From the NCBI GenBank assembly GCA_902806575.1, contig CADCXD010000011.1, positions 930,001 through 994,000 on the forward strand: a DNA stretch of 64,000 bases, written 5' to 3'. Positions 47,383 through 59,454 of the stretch are shown here, piece by piece (the first letter of the stretch is position 1; each line of letters begins with the position of its first letter). Made by a program: the position numbers and the translations under genes. The notes beneath the pieces were generated by a model that saw nothing but the letters and a program-made list of their open reading frames with translations, made no database searches and had not been told where the DNA came from. This DNA comes from Jackrogersella multiformis. Taxonomy: Eukaryota; Ascomycota; Sordariomycetes; Xylariales; Hypoxylaceae.

Positions 47383-47895
47383 TCACTGTTCCTCAGCTAT
47401 GTCTTGTTGTTCATCAGCTGGTTGCTGGCTTGCCCCAGTCTCTGGTCCCCATTCAAACTCTAGATGATATGTCAGTTACCAATTTCATTGGGCAAGATAG
47501 CATTAACTTTCTCGGCTTACTCTGTCGACACATTGGGCACTGCCCCTTAGCTGAGTCTTGCTTTATCCATTCCATGATACAATGCTTCTCACAGGGTCAT
47601 GTCAGCATGTTCAACCTCTGATGAGAGAAATAAAAAAGGATGTTGCTTAACACTAACCATGTGAAAGTTGTGGCCACACTTCCCTGACACTAAACCAAAG
47701 CAGAGTCAGTTGAATGACTATAGAAGGGATAGGTAAAGTCGAGGATGGTTTACAAAGGCTGCAATCATCACCGGGATATTTGCACGTCGGGCATGTCCCG
47801 TCAAAATGGACTTGACAAATACCACACACGTCGTCTTCTGGGAGATCCCATCGCCATGTCGCAACCGCATTCCATTGCTTGATCTTAACCTTCAT
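47383..47895 (-). CDS. APC11: Anaphase-promoting complex subunit 11 (RING-H2)
   Basis: Apc11 is the catalytic RING subunit of the anaphase-promoting complex and recruits the E2 for ubiquitination of cyclins and securin. Four exons give 104 residues: 47895-47754, 47689-47658, 47584-47521 and 47459-47383. The start MKVKIKQWNAVATWRW is the family N-terminus. An upstream in-frame ATG at 47931 is probably leader. Zinc ligands follow the RING-H2 order: CGICQ, then CPTCKYPGDDC, CGHNFHMHCI and CPMCRQ, followed by KFEW. The frame closes only if all three short introns are removed. Length matches other fungal Apc11 proteins. The short Gln-rich tail (ASQQPADEQQD) is variable in the family. Confidence 0.93.
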
Positions 47896-48814
47896 TGTGG
47901 GAATATAGTTTGATATATTTCTTTCAAACACCTGATATTGCGTCCGTGGGAGAATATTGAAAGTAAAATCGAAATGCTAGTGAATAAAGAATGTGATCTT
48001 GACGCCTTAAGTATGTGTGTTGCTAAGTAATAGGCAGGTATTATTTTATTATTTGTAGTTTTGGTAAACCGTACCTACCATAGTAACCAAAGTCACTAGC
48101 CCGAACCATATGCAACAAACCATCACGTTCCTACGCCTACATTCATAAGACGACATCACCCATCGCATTAGCCCGGCCCGGCACCGCAGCTGATGCTAAC
48201 GAAATGTACCCCACCATCACAATCTCATGGATGGCAGGCGCCTCTTTCGGCCAGGTGCAACCTTGCTTATCGGCAACCTCCACTGATGCTCCACTACTCT
48301 AGGGCTCTTGGTAATTGGGGATTATAGATTTTACACTTCACGCCATCGCAAACTCTATCGGGCTGCTGTTCGTTCCCGCACCTCCCACGATTGTTTACAT
48401 ACCTACCTTATAAGAAGATACCTATTTAACGACCCTCTTAGTTCAAGGTTAGCTAAGACTGTACGCGACAAAGGAAGTGACTAACTGTAGGTATTCACTA
48501 AGAACCCCGCACCTTTTTTCTTATAATACCAAATACCAAATACCAAAAAAGCTATCTAGCGAATTGGGACTATTCCTTCATCCGAACATCATTTTATATT
48601 TTTATTCTGTTTTAGCAGAATTAGAATTGCCCACGACCAGCCTTCTGAACGAGTTACCGATCTGAATTATCTATTCCCTTCTAAGTGACGACCAGACCCC
48701 AACCACAAAGAAGACCTGCATTTGAAGTATCACCACAGCCGAGTACGGATATTCACGATCGACAATCTACGTGCATACACTGCATGAGAGAGCTGCCCAT
48801 TGAGCGGTCTAGCT
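47896..48814. promoter_or_regulatory. Divergent region between APC11 and the sulfurtransferase gene
   Basis: About 920 bp holding two promoters. AT-rich blocks and a repeated ACCAAATACC unit at about 48525-48545. No supportable gene. Confidence 0.45.
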
Positions 48815-49883
48815 ATGGCCACCCTTGGGATATTCCGCTCCGCCAGAGCTTTCCGACCACGACAAAGTTTCCAGAGATGCCAAATTGGTTTTATAGAACT
48901 GCGTCGAAACCTCTCTTCCTATCTAGTCACACCTAAAGAGCTGGCAGAAGCTCTAAAGAAGAGTCCACCGTCACCCATCAGCCCCGAACCCCGAGTAATT
49001 CCTCTATGCGCCTCCTGGTTTCTACCAAATGACGAGCGAAAAGGTATCGAGGTCTTCCGAGAGAAGCGAATACCGAAGGCCCGATTCTTCGACCTCGACA
49101 AAGTCATTGACAAACGGAGTCCTTATCCTCATATGCTCCCAAGCCCTAAGACATTCGCCGAAGCGATGAGTTCCCTTGGTATTCGCAAGGATGATACAGT
49201 GGTTGTGTATGACTCGAAAGAGCTAGGCATATTCAGCGCACCGAGAGTAGGCTGGACTCTCAAAGTATTTGGCCACCCCAAGGTACACGTCTTGAATAAC
49301 TTCAAGGTGTGGGTGGACGAAGGCTACCCTACAGAATCAGGCGAGTTCTACAGCGTGGAGTGCAATCCGTACCCAATTCCCAAACTCGACGAAGCCAAGG
49401 TCACGAGCTTCGAACAGGTGCGGGAGGTCGCCCTAGATTATAATAAGGAAGGTGCCGAAGGTGTTCAGATCATTGATGCGAGACCCAATGGCAGATTCAC
49501 CGGAAATGATTCTGAGCCCAGAGAGGGCCTATCTTCTGGTCACATGCCAGGTTCCATCAACATCCCTTTTAGTGCCGTTCTTGATCCCAATACCAAAGCA
49601 TTCTTACCAAAAGATCAGCTGCAAAAGTTATTCAAGGGGAAGGGGTTGGATCCGTCGAAGCCCATCATCTCGACTTGTGGCACTGGAGTGACGGCGGTCG
49701 TCATTGACACCGCTCTGGAGGAGGCAGGATACGGTTCCCCTGATACCCGGATGGTCTACGATGGTAGTTGGACGTGAGTCAAACCCCCCTATTCTCCAGC
49801 TTTTCCTCTTAAACTAACAAATAGGCAGCGAGTGGGCACAACGAGTCAATCCCTCGGATTCCTTGATTCGAAAGGAAGAATAA
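48815..49883 (+). CDS. 3-mercaptopyruvate/thiosulfate sulfurtransferase (rhodanese, Tum1-like)
   Basis: This enzyme moves sulfur from mercaptopyruvate or thiosulfate to acceptors. In yeast, Tum1 also feeds tRNA thiolation. Exons are 48815-49773 and 49829-49883, giving 337 residues. Splicing to the AG of GGCAG joins YDGSWT to EWAQRVNPSD, the family's conserved C-terminus. Two tandem rhodanese domains are seen: the inactive first (ARFFDLDKVIDK, VVVYDSKELGIFSAPRVGW) and the active second (VQIIDARPNGRF, GHMPGSINIPF). The active loop is CGTGVTA, closer to mercaptopyruvate sulfurtransferases than to the CRKGVTA loop of classical rhodanese. The first 35 residues (MATLGIFRSARAFRPRQSFQ) are basic and could target mitochondria. 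I chose this ATG because earlier frame opening has only TTG. Confidence 0.9.
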
Positions 49884-50888
49884 GGGGTAATGGAGTGAAT
49901 CGCAGACAGGATGATGATGATGAGATCGATACCCCCTTCTCAAGGCTTCGTTGCGCTTTTGACGATTTGAATACCTACACTCTTCGCGCGTATCTCAGTC
50001 CCCTATGCATCGTTTGCATTAAGCATGATTCACGCGTGGTATACTCTGCTTATTCTTGAGACGGGCAAGTTGGGCCATGATCGTTCTCGTGTACTAAAAT
50101 CCACATAGTTACCTATTACCTATTGTAAATATAACCTAGACCTTTAGGGTGTAATCGCGAGGTACCTAGGTATTCACGGCCTGCGAGGATATTGGCTAGG
50201 TTATGGGTTCTGCATTGGTGTATTACGTTACAGCATGGTAAATGAGATTTAATATTTTCATGGTTATAGGATATATGAATCGTGACGCGACAAGTTGCAG
50301 TAAGCAACTCTTAGAACACCCGTGAAGTTTCTTGTTTATATGCCTGACCGATATCAATATGTATAGCTAGGGGCCAAAGGCTTAGCCGACAAGCAAGTCT
50401 CTGGGTACTATACGTTACGAACAGTTGGCTCGTATTGGGGAGGCTACTTATGTATACTGAGATATTAAATACTGAGAAACGAAGTTATCGTGAGTGATAG
50501 CTTTGGAAAGGTGGAATATGCATGTATTAATTTAGGTACCTCATGTGTAGTATACATTTGTACATAATCCGTAGCGCATTGACGGAAATATAGGTACGTA
50601 CCTATCTTAATTTTTTATCCGATTCTTTATAGTACCTAGGTACATGGCGCACAGACCACATCGGCTGGGTCCTTGTTTCCCACAAACCCCAAAGCTAGAT
50701 GCGAAATACAAAATACAAAATTATTCGGCCCCTCCACCGCAAAAATTAAACCCTAGAACTTCGAAATTTAGTCAACCTCAAACTTCGTTTCGCGAACCAC
50801 AAAAAGCTCAATCCCGCGAGCTTCGCATTGCGCACAACTTCCCTACTAACGAATTCTCAACAGCCAACAATCTTCCGAACAATTCAAT
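49884..50888. promoter_or_regulatory. Intergenic region and promoter of the uS5 gene
   Basis: About 1 kb. The first part is the 3' flank of the sulfurtransferase. Exact TACCTAGGTA copies at 50163 and 50633. The last 200 bases are C/A-rich and lead into the ribosomal protein start, with a telomere-like AAACCCTA element. Confidence 0.5.
50748..50755 (+). promoter_or_regulatory. Telobox-like AAACCCTA element
   Basis: AAACCCTA, a telomere-repeat-like box, lies 134-141 bases before the uS5 start codon. Tbf1-type factors bind such motifs in ribosomal-protein promoters of several fungi. Use here is an inference from sequence and position. Confidence 0.35.
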
Positions 50889-51839
50889 ATGGCTGACCGA
50901 GGCGGTGCCCGCGGCGGTGGTTTTGGTGCACGAGGTGACCGAGGCGGCGATCGTGGTCGTGGTCGTGGCAGAGGCCGAGGCCGACGTGGTGGTAACAAGG
51001 ACAGCGAGAAAGAGTGGATGCCCGTCACCAAGCTGGGACGTCTCGTCAAGGCTGGCAAGATCAAGAGCATGGAGGAAATCTACCTACACTCCCTCCCCAT
51101 CAAGGAGTACCAGATCGTCGACTTTTTCCTACCCAAGCTCAAGGACGAGGTCATGAAGGTACGATTCTCCCTACAAATTATTCAAATCCTCTATATATAT
51201 TCCGAACGGTTACGCGAATTAAAACCATGAGAGTTGAATTGCTAACCTACATCCCGAATATAGATCAAGCCCGTCCAGAAGCAGACTCGTGCCGGTCAGC
51301 GAACCCGGTTCAAGGCCATTGTCATCATTGGTGACTCTGAGGGTCACGTCGGTCTTGGTATCAAGACCTCCAAGGAAGTCGCTACCGCTATTCGTGCTGC
51401 GATTATCATCGCCAAGCTGAGCGTCATTCCTGTTCGACGTGGTTACTGGGGTACCAACCTCGGTCTCCCTCACTCTCTACCCGTCAAGGAGAGTGGAAAG
51501 TGCGGTTCCGTCACAGTCAGAGTATGTTAAAGGCACCGATGAGATAATGATAGAACAAGCCAATGCTAACACTCGTTCTAGCTTATCCCTGCTCCCCGTG
51601 GTACCCAGATCGTCGCATCTCCCGCCGTCAAGCGTCTTCTTCAGCTTGCCGGTATTGAGGACGCCTACACTTCCTCGTCTGGTTCGACCAAGACTCTAGA
51701 GAACACCCTGAAGGCCACCTTCGCCGCCATCTCTAACTCGTACGGATTCTTGACGCCCAACCTGTGGTCCGAGACGAAGTTGATCCGAAGCCCATTGGAG
51801 GAGTTTGCGGATACTCTCCGAGAAGGAAAGAGATATTAA
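50889..51839 (+). CDS. RPS2: 40S ribosomal protein uS5 (Rps2)
   Basis: A small-subunit ribosomal protein near the decoding centre and mRNA entry. Exons are 50889-51158, 51264-51521 and 51582-51839, giving 261 residues. The N-terminus is an RGG-rich tail (GGARGGGFGARGDRGG), as in eukaryotic Rps2. Core blocks are EWMPVTKLGRLVKAGKI, IKPVQKQTRAGQRTRFKA, IGDSEGHVGLGIKTSKEVA, RRGYWGTNLGLPHS and RLIPAPRGTQIVASP. The C-terminus is LWSETKLIRSPLEEF. Size and motif order match fungal Rps2. Codon use is strongly biased, as expected for a highly expressed gene. Confidence 0.95.
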
Positions 51840-52547
51840 ATACGGAACTCTGGGCATGCGGCGTGGATTCGTTCTTGATTTCTAATTGCATCGGTGCCAG
51901 GTAGGCAGGTATCAGACTAAGGCAGCAAAAATGGCAGCTCTATTCTGGCAATGAATATTCATTTTCACTTGGTGCATTGTGCAACTCCTAAAATCTAAAA
52001 TACCTCGATAATGTCTTGACCTAGGGCAAACGATCGACGAAGAGACATGCTGTATTAATATATGGACAAATGTCAAGTTTGCCTCCGAATATCGAACTTA
52101 TAAGCAAGTAGGACTCGTTAACCTAGGTTCCAACCCAGTCATAATAGACTGCCTAGGTGCTGATAGAAGGTGAGCCTTGAGCCCCCCTGAAAAGTATGTT
52201 ATTAAGGAATAAGGAAATAATACTTCTACAATGATACAATGAGACGCCATGTATTTTATCATTTCGTTATTTCCTTCTAGTCTTATTTCCAGTTATCTCC
52301 TGCTATATTAATATTGAGTAATATGGGTAGCAAGAGCGAATACCACGATAGCCAAATCTATTTACCTACCTCAAGTAGGTACCTACATTTTGAGCCCATC
52401 CTAACATTCAATCCCATCTTCTTCTCCTTAATTTCGTCACTCTTTCTTTTGGCTCCTCATTGCTCAAGTCGCCCTCGTTTTGGTGTTTTTGGACTTGTGT
52501 TTTGGCCAAAAATTGAACTGGATGCTGTTGGACTTTATTCTATTCCA
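51840..52547. other. Intergenic region upstream of the WSC gene
   Basis: The frame of the WSC gene is open upstream to an ATG at 52323. That part is hydrophobic/aromatic with a CT-rich DNA context, so I treat it as promoter and leader. No other gene was seen. Confidence 0.45.
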
Positions 52548-55500
52548 ATGATATCCTCACAATTTCCATCTCCGGGCATAGCGAGATCCTTTCTCGGTGC
52601 CGTGATCTTTGCCTTCGCCTTTGGATTTCTTGCTGCTGTTTCCCTCAGTACCAACTTCAGTAACAGCACATCCGAGAAACGCAGCCTATCCTCAGAAAGC
52701 AATGCGTCGTCTAAGCAGCCACTCGCCCAAGATGTTGGACCGGAGAGCCGCCAGAGGAAACATGGTCTTGATATACGGAATACCCCTGATATGACCCCTA
52801 GTGAAGTAGAGGGACTTATTCTAGCCGTGGCAACATCTCTAAGGGAAGAGAGTACAGGCAATTTAAACATCTCGGCACTTGCTACAAATTTGTCTAGTAC
52901 TGAGCCTTCGGAAAGTGTGTCTTTCTTATTGACGGACCAGCCAGTCTTTACCATTACCGACCAGCCTATGTCGACCAGCTCTAGGACTACGGCTCTTTTA
53001 GAAACGCGTGGCAACCTTCTCGATAAAACCCTTCCTCGAGCCCCGTCTAGCAGCATTCATCAGGATACATCTAGGGCCTTAGGTAAAGGTCTTGACAATA
53101 GGGGGGTGGCACGTAGCCCTGCCTCCTTAGTCGGCAATATCCTTGACGTCAACATTTGCAGTTTTACAACAGTTATTGATGGTACCCTCTCTACCCTTGT
53201 CGGTATCTGCGATGATACAGCTTCAGTGGTCGCTGATAATGGTCCCATGATGACGGAGGCATCCGTAACCACTCTATTTCCGACATCCACTATCCCCATA
53301 GCGACGATAACAATTTTTCCGATGGTAACTCCTTTCAAAGGTTCAGATTCTGGTTGCCCTATGACAACAGCTACTAGTGGTAAGCATATTCGCAAGCTCT
53401 CTTCAGGTTCTAAGTAATTAATCTCTAACATTTAAATAAGATCTAGTTACTACAATAGGGAACTGTCCATCGATCGCCACAGAAACGGTTTTCTTGTAAG
53501 TTTATTATAATCATACTTAGGTACCTGACTGAAGGCTCACGGCCGTGCAGGGCTGGTCAAACTTCTACCCTTACCGTCTATGCCCCAAGTCCATGCCCAA
53601 TGATGCCACCTTGCCCGACATGTCCGTCTCCGACGTGCCATTGCCCTAATGCCGGCGGTGCTACCACAACATCTCCTCCAGGAGGCAATGGGGCTCAAGG
53701 ACCCTGTCCTGGGTCGGGTTATACTTGCCACGACTGCCCTGACGGATGGTTCTGCCCACCTTCGCAAACACCTGCACAAGCTGCCCCTTGCGGTTTCGGT
53801 TGGCCTTGTGGTAATTGTGATGGGGGTTGGTTTTGTGTTCCTAGTCCAACACCACTCCCGGGTTCAGAAACATGTGCAAGCTCCAGTGGACCGACTACCA
53901 ATAGCGCTAGCACAACCTCGTCTACGGTCCCGCTATCCACTACATCTTCTCGAACGAGCTCAATACACCCAACGGGGGCACAACCTACCCCCAAGATCCC
54001 TAGAGAAGCCTCAAGCTGGGGTTACTGTGGCTGCTGGGCTGATCAATCTAGCCAACCAGCACTCAACATGGAGCCTCATATCAATCTAGGGCCCCTCACC
54101 AACGAAGGATGTGTCCAGCACTGCATCGGCCGTGGTTTCGTCATGGCGGGAACCGAAGGCGGCGATGGTTGCTACTGTGGGAACTTTCTCAATGGCACAC
54201 AGAAACTAGACGACTCTGTATGCTCGATTCCATGTACAGGCGATTCTAAACAAGCCTGCGGTGGTGATAACGCCCTGAGTTGTTACAGCTCTGACAATGA
54301 ACCCCACGGTTGGGCAAGCGCAGGACCTCAACCTTTGCCCGCGACTGTATCACTACCCGAGATTATCTCAATGGCCATTGGTGGTGTTGCTCAAACAATA
54401 GTCACGGAGCCAGGAATAGTATTTCCTCCACCTGGTGCGGACATGAGCCAGTTAATTAGCCAATTTGGGCGGAAGACGCAGCAACCCCAGGGACAATTGC
54501 CGAGTGGCATGACTATCAGTTCAGCGCCTGGAAATGGAATGGGAGGTGCCGCTCCAGGGTCGCCGACGACTTCACCCAATGCAGGTGGTGGTGGTCCTAG
54601 CCCGGGACAGGGCCCTGTATCGAGCTCAAATCCAAATGGAGGTTCTGGCACAAGTACTACTTCACCGGGTGGCAACGGCGGTGGCACCGAATCGTCGCCA
54701 AACAATGGCGGAGGAACCGCAGCCCCTGGGAACAATGGACCGTCTTCAAATCCAAATGGAGGCGCGGGAGGAGCTGCCCCTGTCACACCTGGAGGCAGTC
54801 CAACGCCGTCTTCGAATGGAAATACTAATTCCCCATCACACGGCTCCGATACGACCAACTCGGGGATGAACCCGAGCTCGGCTTCAAGCGGTAATGCTGG
54901 CGGCCCCGCCCCTGGCCAGGGCAATAGTCCCAGCTCAGCTCCAACGGGAGGGCCAGGTGCTAACCCTAGTTCCGGTCCTAACTCAAATACTTCACCCAAT
55001 AACGGAGGCGGAATTACCCCCACATCCTCTGGAGGAAATCCTAGCTCGTCTCCCAACGGAAACGGAGGCGGTCCCGCCCCTGGCCAAGGAAGTAGTCCCA
55101 GTTCGACTCCCGGGAACGGGAACGGGGGTGCTGCTCCAGTGACTCCAGGAGGAAACTCCAACTCGCCGACTTCTTCTCCGGCTGGAGGCGGCGGTGCGGG
55201 ACCGAATGGCGGATCCGGAGCTCAATCATCGTGCGATGGTTCGAATCCAAATTGTGCTCCGACGGGAACTAGCGGTGGTCAAACACAGCCCTCGCCAGGC
55301 CAAGGTCAGGGGACTTCAGCGCCTAATCCCAATGGTAATCCATCCAGTGGTAGCAGCAATCCCGGCCAAACCTCGCCTGGCCAAGGTCAAGGAACGGCGG
55401 CGCCTGGCAGTGGTGGAAACCCAACTCAACCTTCCCCGGGCCAGGGACAGGGAACAACAGGTCCTAGTCCCACTACTAACCCATCAGGAAATCCGAGTCA

Positions 55501-56917
55501 AACATCGCCAGGTCAAGGCCAAGGTACAGCGGCCCCTAATCCTGGAACTAATCCGTCAAATAGCGGCGGTGTTCATAGCACTTGTACACCCGGCTCGGCC
55601 GATCCGAACTGCAATCCATCAAGTGGAGGAAATCCGAGCTCGAATCCCGGGAACGGTGGCAAGCTATGTACGATTGGCTCCAATGACCCATCTTGTACAA
55701 GCATAGAGGGTAATGGAGGTTCGTCGAGTCCCACATCACCAGGCCAAGGTCATGGAACTACTCCAGGTTCGAATGGTGGAACATCAGGCCCGAATGCCAA
55801 TCCAAACTCATCTAATGGTGGACAAGCCACATGTGCGCCTGGCTCAAACGATCCAGCTTGTATTTCACCAGGAAATGGGGGCACGTCAGCACCCGGTGCA
55901 ACTCAGGGGAATACTTCACCTAACGGTAATGGTGGCGCAGGCCCCAACCCATCGACACCTGGAAATAACCCAAGCTCTACATCGCCAAACAACGGTGCAG
56001 GGGGCCCTGCTCCCGGACAGAACCAACCGACTGGGACGAACCCGGTCACCGGTACTGCTACCTGTACGCAAGGATCGACGGATCCTTCCTGTACATCACC
56101 GAATAATGGAGGCGGACCTGCTGCAGGAGGACAAAACCCCCCAACCACATCTAGTCCGAATAACGGATCTCCGGGTGGTAGTTCGTGTACCTTGGGATCT
56201 ACCGATCCAAACTGTACTTCACTAGGCAACGGTGGAAATTCCAACCCAGGTGGTACTCAGGGCCAAGGCCCAGGTACGCCAACCAGCGGTGGATCGGGAA
56301 GTCCAAGTACGGGCACAAATACTCCAACGACAACAAACCCATCTGGTCCGGGCGGGAATGATCAGGGAACGCAAACTAATCCAAACGGAGGAAATGGGAA
56401 TAATAGCCCTTCGGCATCAGGCTCCAATCCGACTTCGAATCCCACAGGAAATGGTGGTCCTGCTCCCGGGCAAGGTGGAGGAACACAATCAAATCCCAGC
56501 GGCGGAATGGGGAGCACCACGTCAAACACACCGGGCTCAAATCCAACAAACGGTGGTGGTGGCACACCAACTGGTGAAAATCAGCCGACGGCATCGAATC
56601 CCAACGGCGGCGGCGCAGGACCGAATCCGGGAAGCGGGAATCCACAAACATCTGGCTATACACTCCCACCCGGGGTGATACCGTACGGCGCTCGACCCTC
56701 TCCCTCAATGACGACATTGGCAGCGATGCTCGCTTGGACAGAACCTGATGGCACTAAGGGGTCACCAACCGCTATACTCCACCATGACATAAGTAGTCGC
56801 GGAGACTTTTCCAATACGGCCGAGCTGCAGTTTGAGGAGCCACCCACTACGACCGCTAGCACTTCAATGCTGACAGATCCACGATGGCAGAGAATGCGTC
56901 CAGTGCTAGTATGGTGA
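52548..56917 (+). CDS. Large WSC-domain secreted/cell-wall protein with Gly/Ser/Pro/Asn-rich repeats
   Basis: Likely a cell-surface protein; WSC domains bind carbohydrate in wall sensors and secreted enzymes. Exons are 52548-53379, 53447-53495 and 53551-56917, giving 1,415 residues. I start at the ATG just before a hydrophobic signal or anchor (FLGAVIFAFAFGFLAAV); an in-frame ATG at 52323 is the alternative. After a Ser/Thr-rich stretch come Cys-rich modules. Two resemble each other: CHDCPDGWFCPP and CGNCDGGWFCVP. One WSC domain lies at about residues 446-540 (WGYCGCWADQSSQPAL, GCVQHCIGRGFVMAGTEGG, CYCGNFLNG, QACGGDNALSCY). About 730 residues of P/G/S/N repeats follow (PAPGQ, SPGQGQGT units) with six short cysteine modules. 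No second membrane span or GPI signal is visible at the C-terminus, which is odd for a wall protein. Confidence 0.8.
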
Positions 56918-57995
56918 GAGAGATAAGCTAGGACTTAGCTAATGCCAAAGGTATGAAGGTTGCTAGAAAACAGGATATGAGAAAAAACAAACGAAGATGC
57001 GAGCATTAGAAGCTTGGGGAACCTTGGCTAACATCACGAGGAGGTTATCCGACTATTTAATTAGAGGTGAGAGGGTCGCTCTCTCTTTTTGGAACTTTTT
57101 GGAATTGGGATTTTACTTGTTAGGACCAGTACACTCTTGATTGATGCTGCATACAGTTACTCTTAGACATAGGCTGAGAGGGATGTTATACCAAGATACT
57201 ATTAATAGCTAATGAATGGGAAACATTTATTCCTCTAAATTCCCGTGCTTTGCCTTATGTTGGCGGCTATATTATCGAGGGAGCTACGGATCTCCGACGT
57301 TGTGAAGGGAAGAGATCCCTTTTCAGGAGTCGATCAAGGGGTTTCGTGTGACTTCTTTATAGAGAGCAGACCATTTTGACCCGTAATTGTGATTATTTCA
57401 GAGGATTCGACACTGGTCTTGGGTTATGGACTTACCTATTTTCTTCTGTCTAATACTCTAAAGAATTATCCGCAAGCTTACTTACAGTCAATATACAAGT
57501 ACTTTTAGGGAGCGTTTTTCATACAGGATTAAAACCCCCGAGTAATAGCAGTGCTCATGTAGTGCGTATAAGGATCCCGTTCTATATAAATAGCTTTATT
57601 TAGTCATGAGTCGTCTTCATCTAGCTACCTAGGTAGCTATACACAAATGTCTTATATGGATGTTTATCCAAAGCGTGTTACATATCTAAGGTAGAGTCTA
57701 TTTCTTTTCTCAAGTCTAACATTGGTAGGTATCTATCTCGATATTACAAGTTAACAATGAGCTAGAAAACGAGAAGACCTGCAAAAGGGGTAGATACCCA
57801 TTATGCACTGCCGTCAAAGCCCTCAGCAATGGAGGCCGATCCCGACTCTTCGTCCTGGAGGATATCCACACCAACATATCGACGCACCGTATCGTACGGT
57901 GCCTAGTACAAGGAAGAATACAGCCACACTAGGTGGCATCGGTACCTACACACCGAGTCGTTGTCAGAACCTGAGTCGTCAGAATCCATATCGTC
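56918..57995. other. Convergent 3' region
   Basis: About 1.1 kb of AT-rich DNA between facing stop codons. One exact TACCTAGGTA at 57626-57635. No gene supported. Confidence 0.5.
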
Positions 57996-59454
57996 CTATC
58001 TCTGCGCCCTCTTCGCGGCCCTCATATCCACATCCACATCCTTCTCCTTCTCCTTCTCCTTCTCCTTCTCCATCTCCCGCTTCAACTGCTTCCGCCCCCC
58101 TACTCTCTCTCCCGCCACCCCTCCTACCTCGCCAGTCTTTCCGTACTCCCCGACATACCGGGCCAGCAGATCCGCGCTCAGCGCCACGCCCCGCAGGGCG
58201 TCGGCCAGATGCTCGATGAGCTGGGATGTGCTGCTGCTGCTATTACTATTATGGTTGTAGCTGTGGGTGTGGTTTCGGCCACCGAGCACGCCGGCGATGA
58301 TGCCGCGCACGTGCGTCGAGCTGAGGTTCGGGTCCAGCCGCTCCGAGGCCGCGCTGCCGACGAAACGTACAACGTACTTACCGCCGCTGCCTAGGTGCGT
58401 GCACGTCCAGACGTCGCGGCTGCTGGAGAGGAGGGGGGCCGCGCTTGGGGTTAGTGAGGGTGCGGGTGCGGGTGGAGGGTCTGGGGGTGGGTTGGTCAGT
58501 TCGGAGTACCTATAAGATAAGTGTGGGCATAAGTGTAGATATATATAAATTAGACTCACGAAGCCATGCTCGCCACGCCATCGCGTCATCTGCCTTCTTC
58601 TTCTTCTTCTTCTCCTCCTCCTCCTCTACCCTCCGCCACCACACCCGCTTCCACGGCGAGTGGCCCCTCAGACCCTTCAGTCCAGCCCCAGCCCCAGCCC
58701 CGGCCCCGTCATAGAAGTCCACCGGGCGGCTGACATCCGTGGTGACGATGATCCGGCACCCCCAGAGGCCGTGCTCCACGGCCCCGGCGCGCACCTTATC
58801 GCCGCCGGCCAGGCGCGCGAACTCGACCGCGAACCCGTCGAGGCGGCACAGCCGCTGCAGCTCGCACGCCGCGGCGGGCCACGACCTCTCCGGCAGCACC
58901 CAGCACCAGTTCGTGGGCTCGCCGGGGGCCGCGTGCTCGTGCCTGTCGTCCTGGAACCTGTCGTCGGGCTCGCTGGCCGCCGCCGCGGCCCGCCCCAGCG
59001 CGCCGTCCCACAGCGCCGCGCGCTGCGCCTCCGGCAGCCGCAGCACGTGCGGCCGCGCCCCCAGCTTCCCCCGCAGGAAGCCGTCGGCCGCGACCAGCAC
59101 CACGGCGCCCGCGACGTGGAGGTCCTCGCCGCCGTGCCGGAAGGCGTGGGTCAGGTGGGCCAGGTGCCCGCGGTGCGGCGGGTTGAAGCACCCGTTGTAT
59201 AGCAGGATGCGGTTCGTGTGGCCCCTCTTCAGGACCGGCGGGTTGTTGGTCTCGGTTGTCTGGGTTGTGGCCGTGTGGCTGCTGCTGCTGATAGGGGGTA
59301 GGATGTCGCTCCTCGTGCACGGGATGGCGCGGCGCATGTATCCCTCCAACGGGACCTCGTCGGCGGTCAAGGCCCCAGACGAACCCGGTGCAGGTGCGCG
59401 AGATATGAGGGTGGGTAAGGGTGTAGACTGTTTCCACATGTGGTCTCGCGCCAT
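57996..59454 (-). CDS. Nucleotidyltransferase of the cytidylyltransferase/NMNAT-like superfamily
   Basis: Exons are 59454-58560 and 58480-57996, giving 459 residues. The nucleotide-binding signature is LYNGCFNPPHRGHLAHL (GxFxPxHxGH) near residue 85. The second signature, LSSTHVRGIIAG (SSTxxR), is on exon 2. The pair defines the HxGH-type adenylyl/cytidylyltransferase fold, so the two exons belong together. A fungal NMNAT-related protein is the best guess; the substrate is unknown. The exon junction lies in an unalignable Lys/Glu- and Pro-rich linker. I used the CCCCCAG acceptor because it alone of the nearby AGs restores frame, but this boundary is uncertain. GC-rich codons, Ala/Gly runs (GAGAGAGAG) and a KEKEKEKEK tail are notable. 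The N-terminal 80 residues are not conserved in character. Confidence 0.72.

Noticed and set aside
54391..55161. 256-codon antisense ORF inside the WSC repeat region
   Set aside because: Mirror of the P/G/S/N repeats; composition alone keeps it open.
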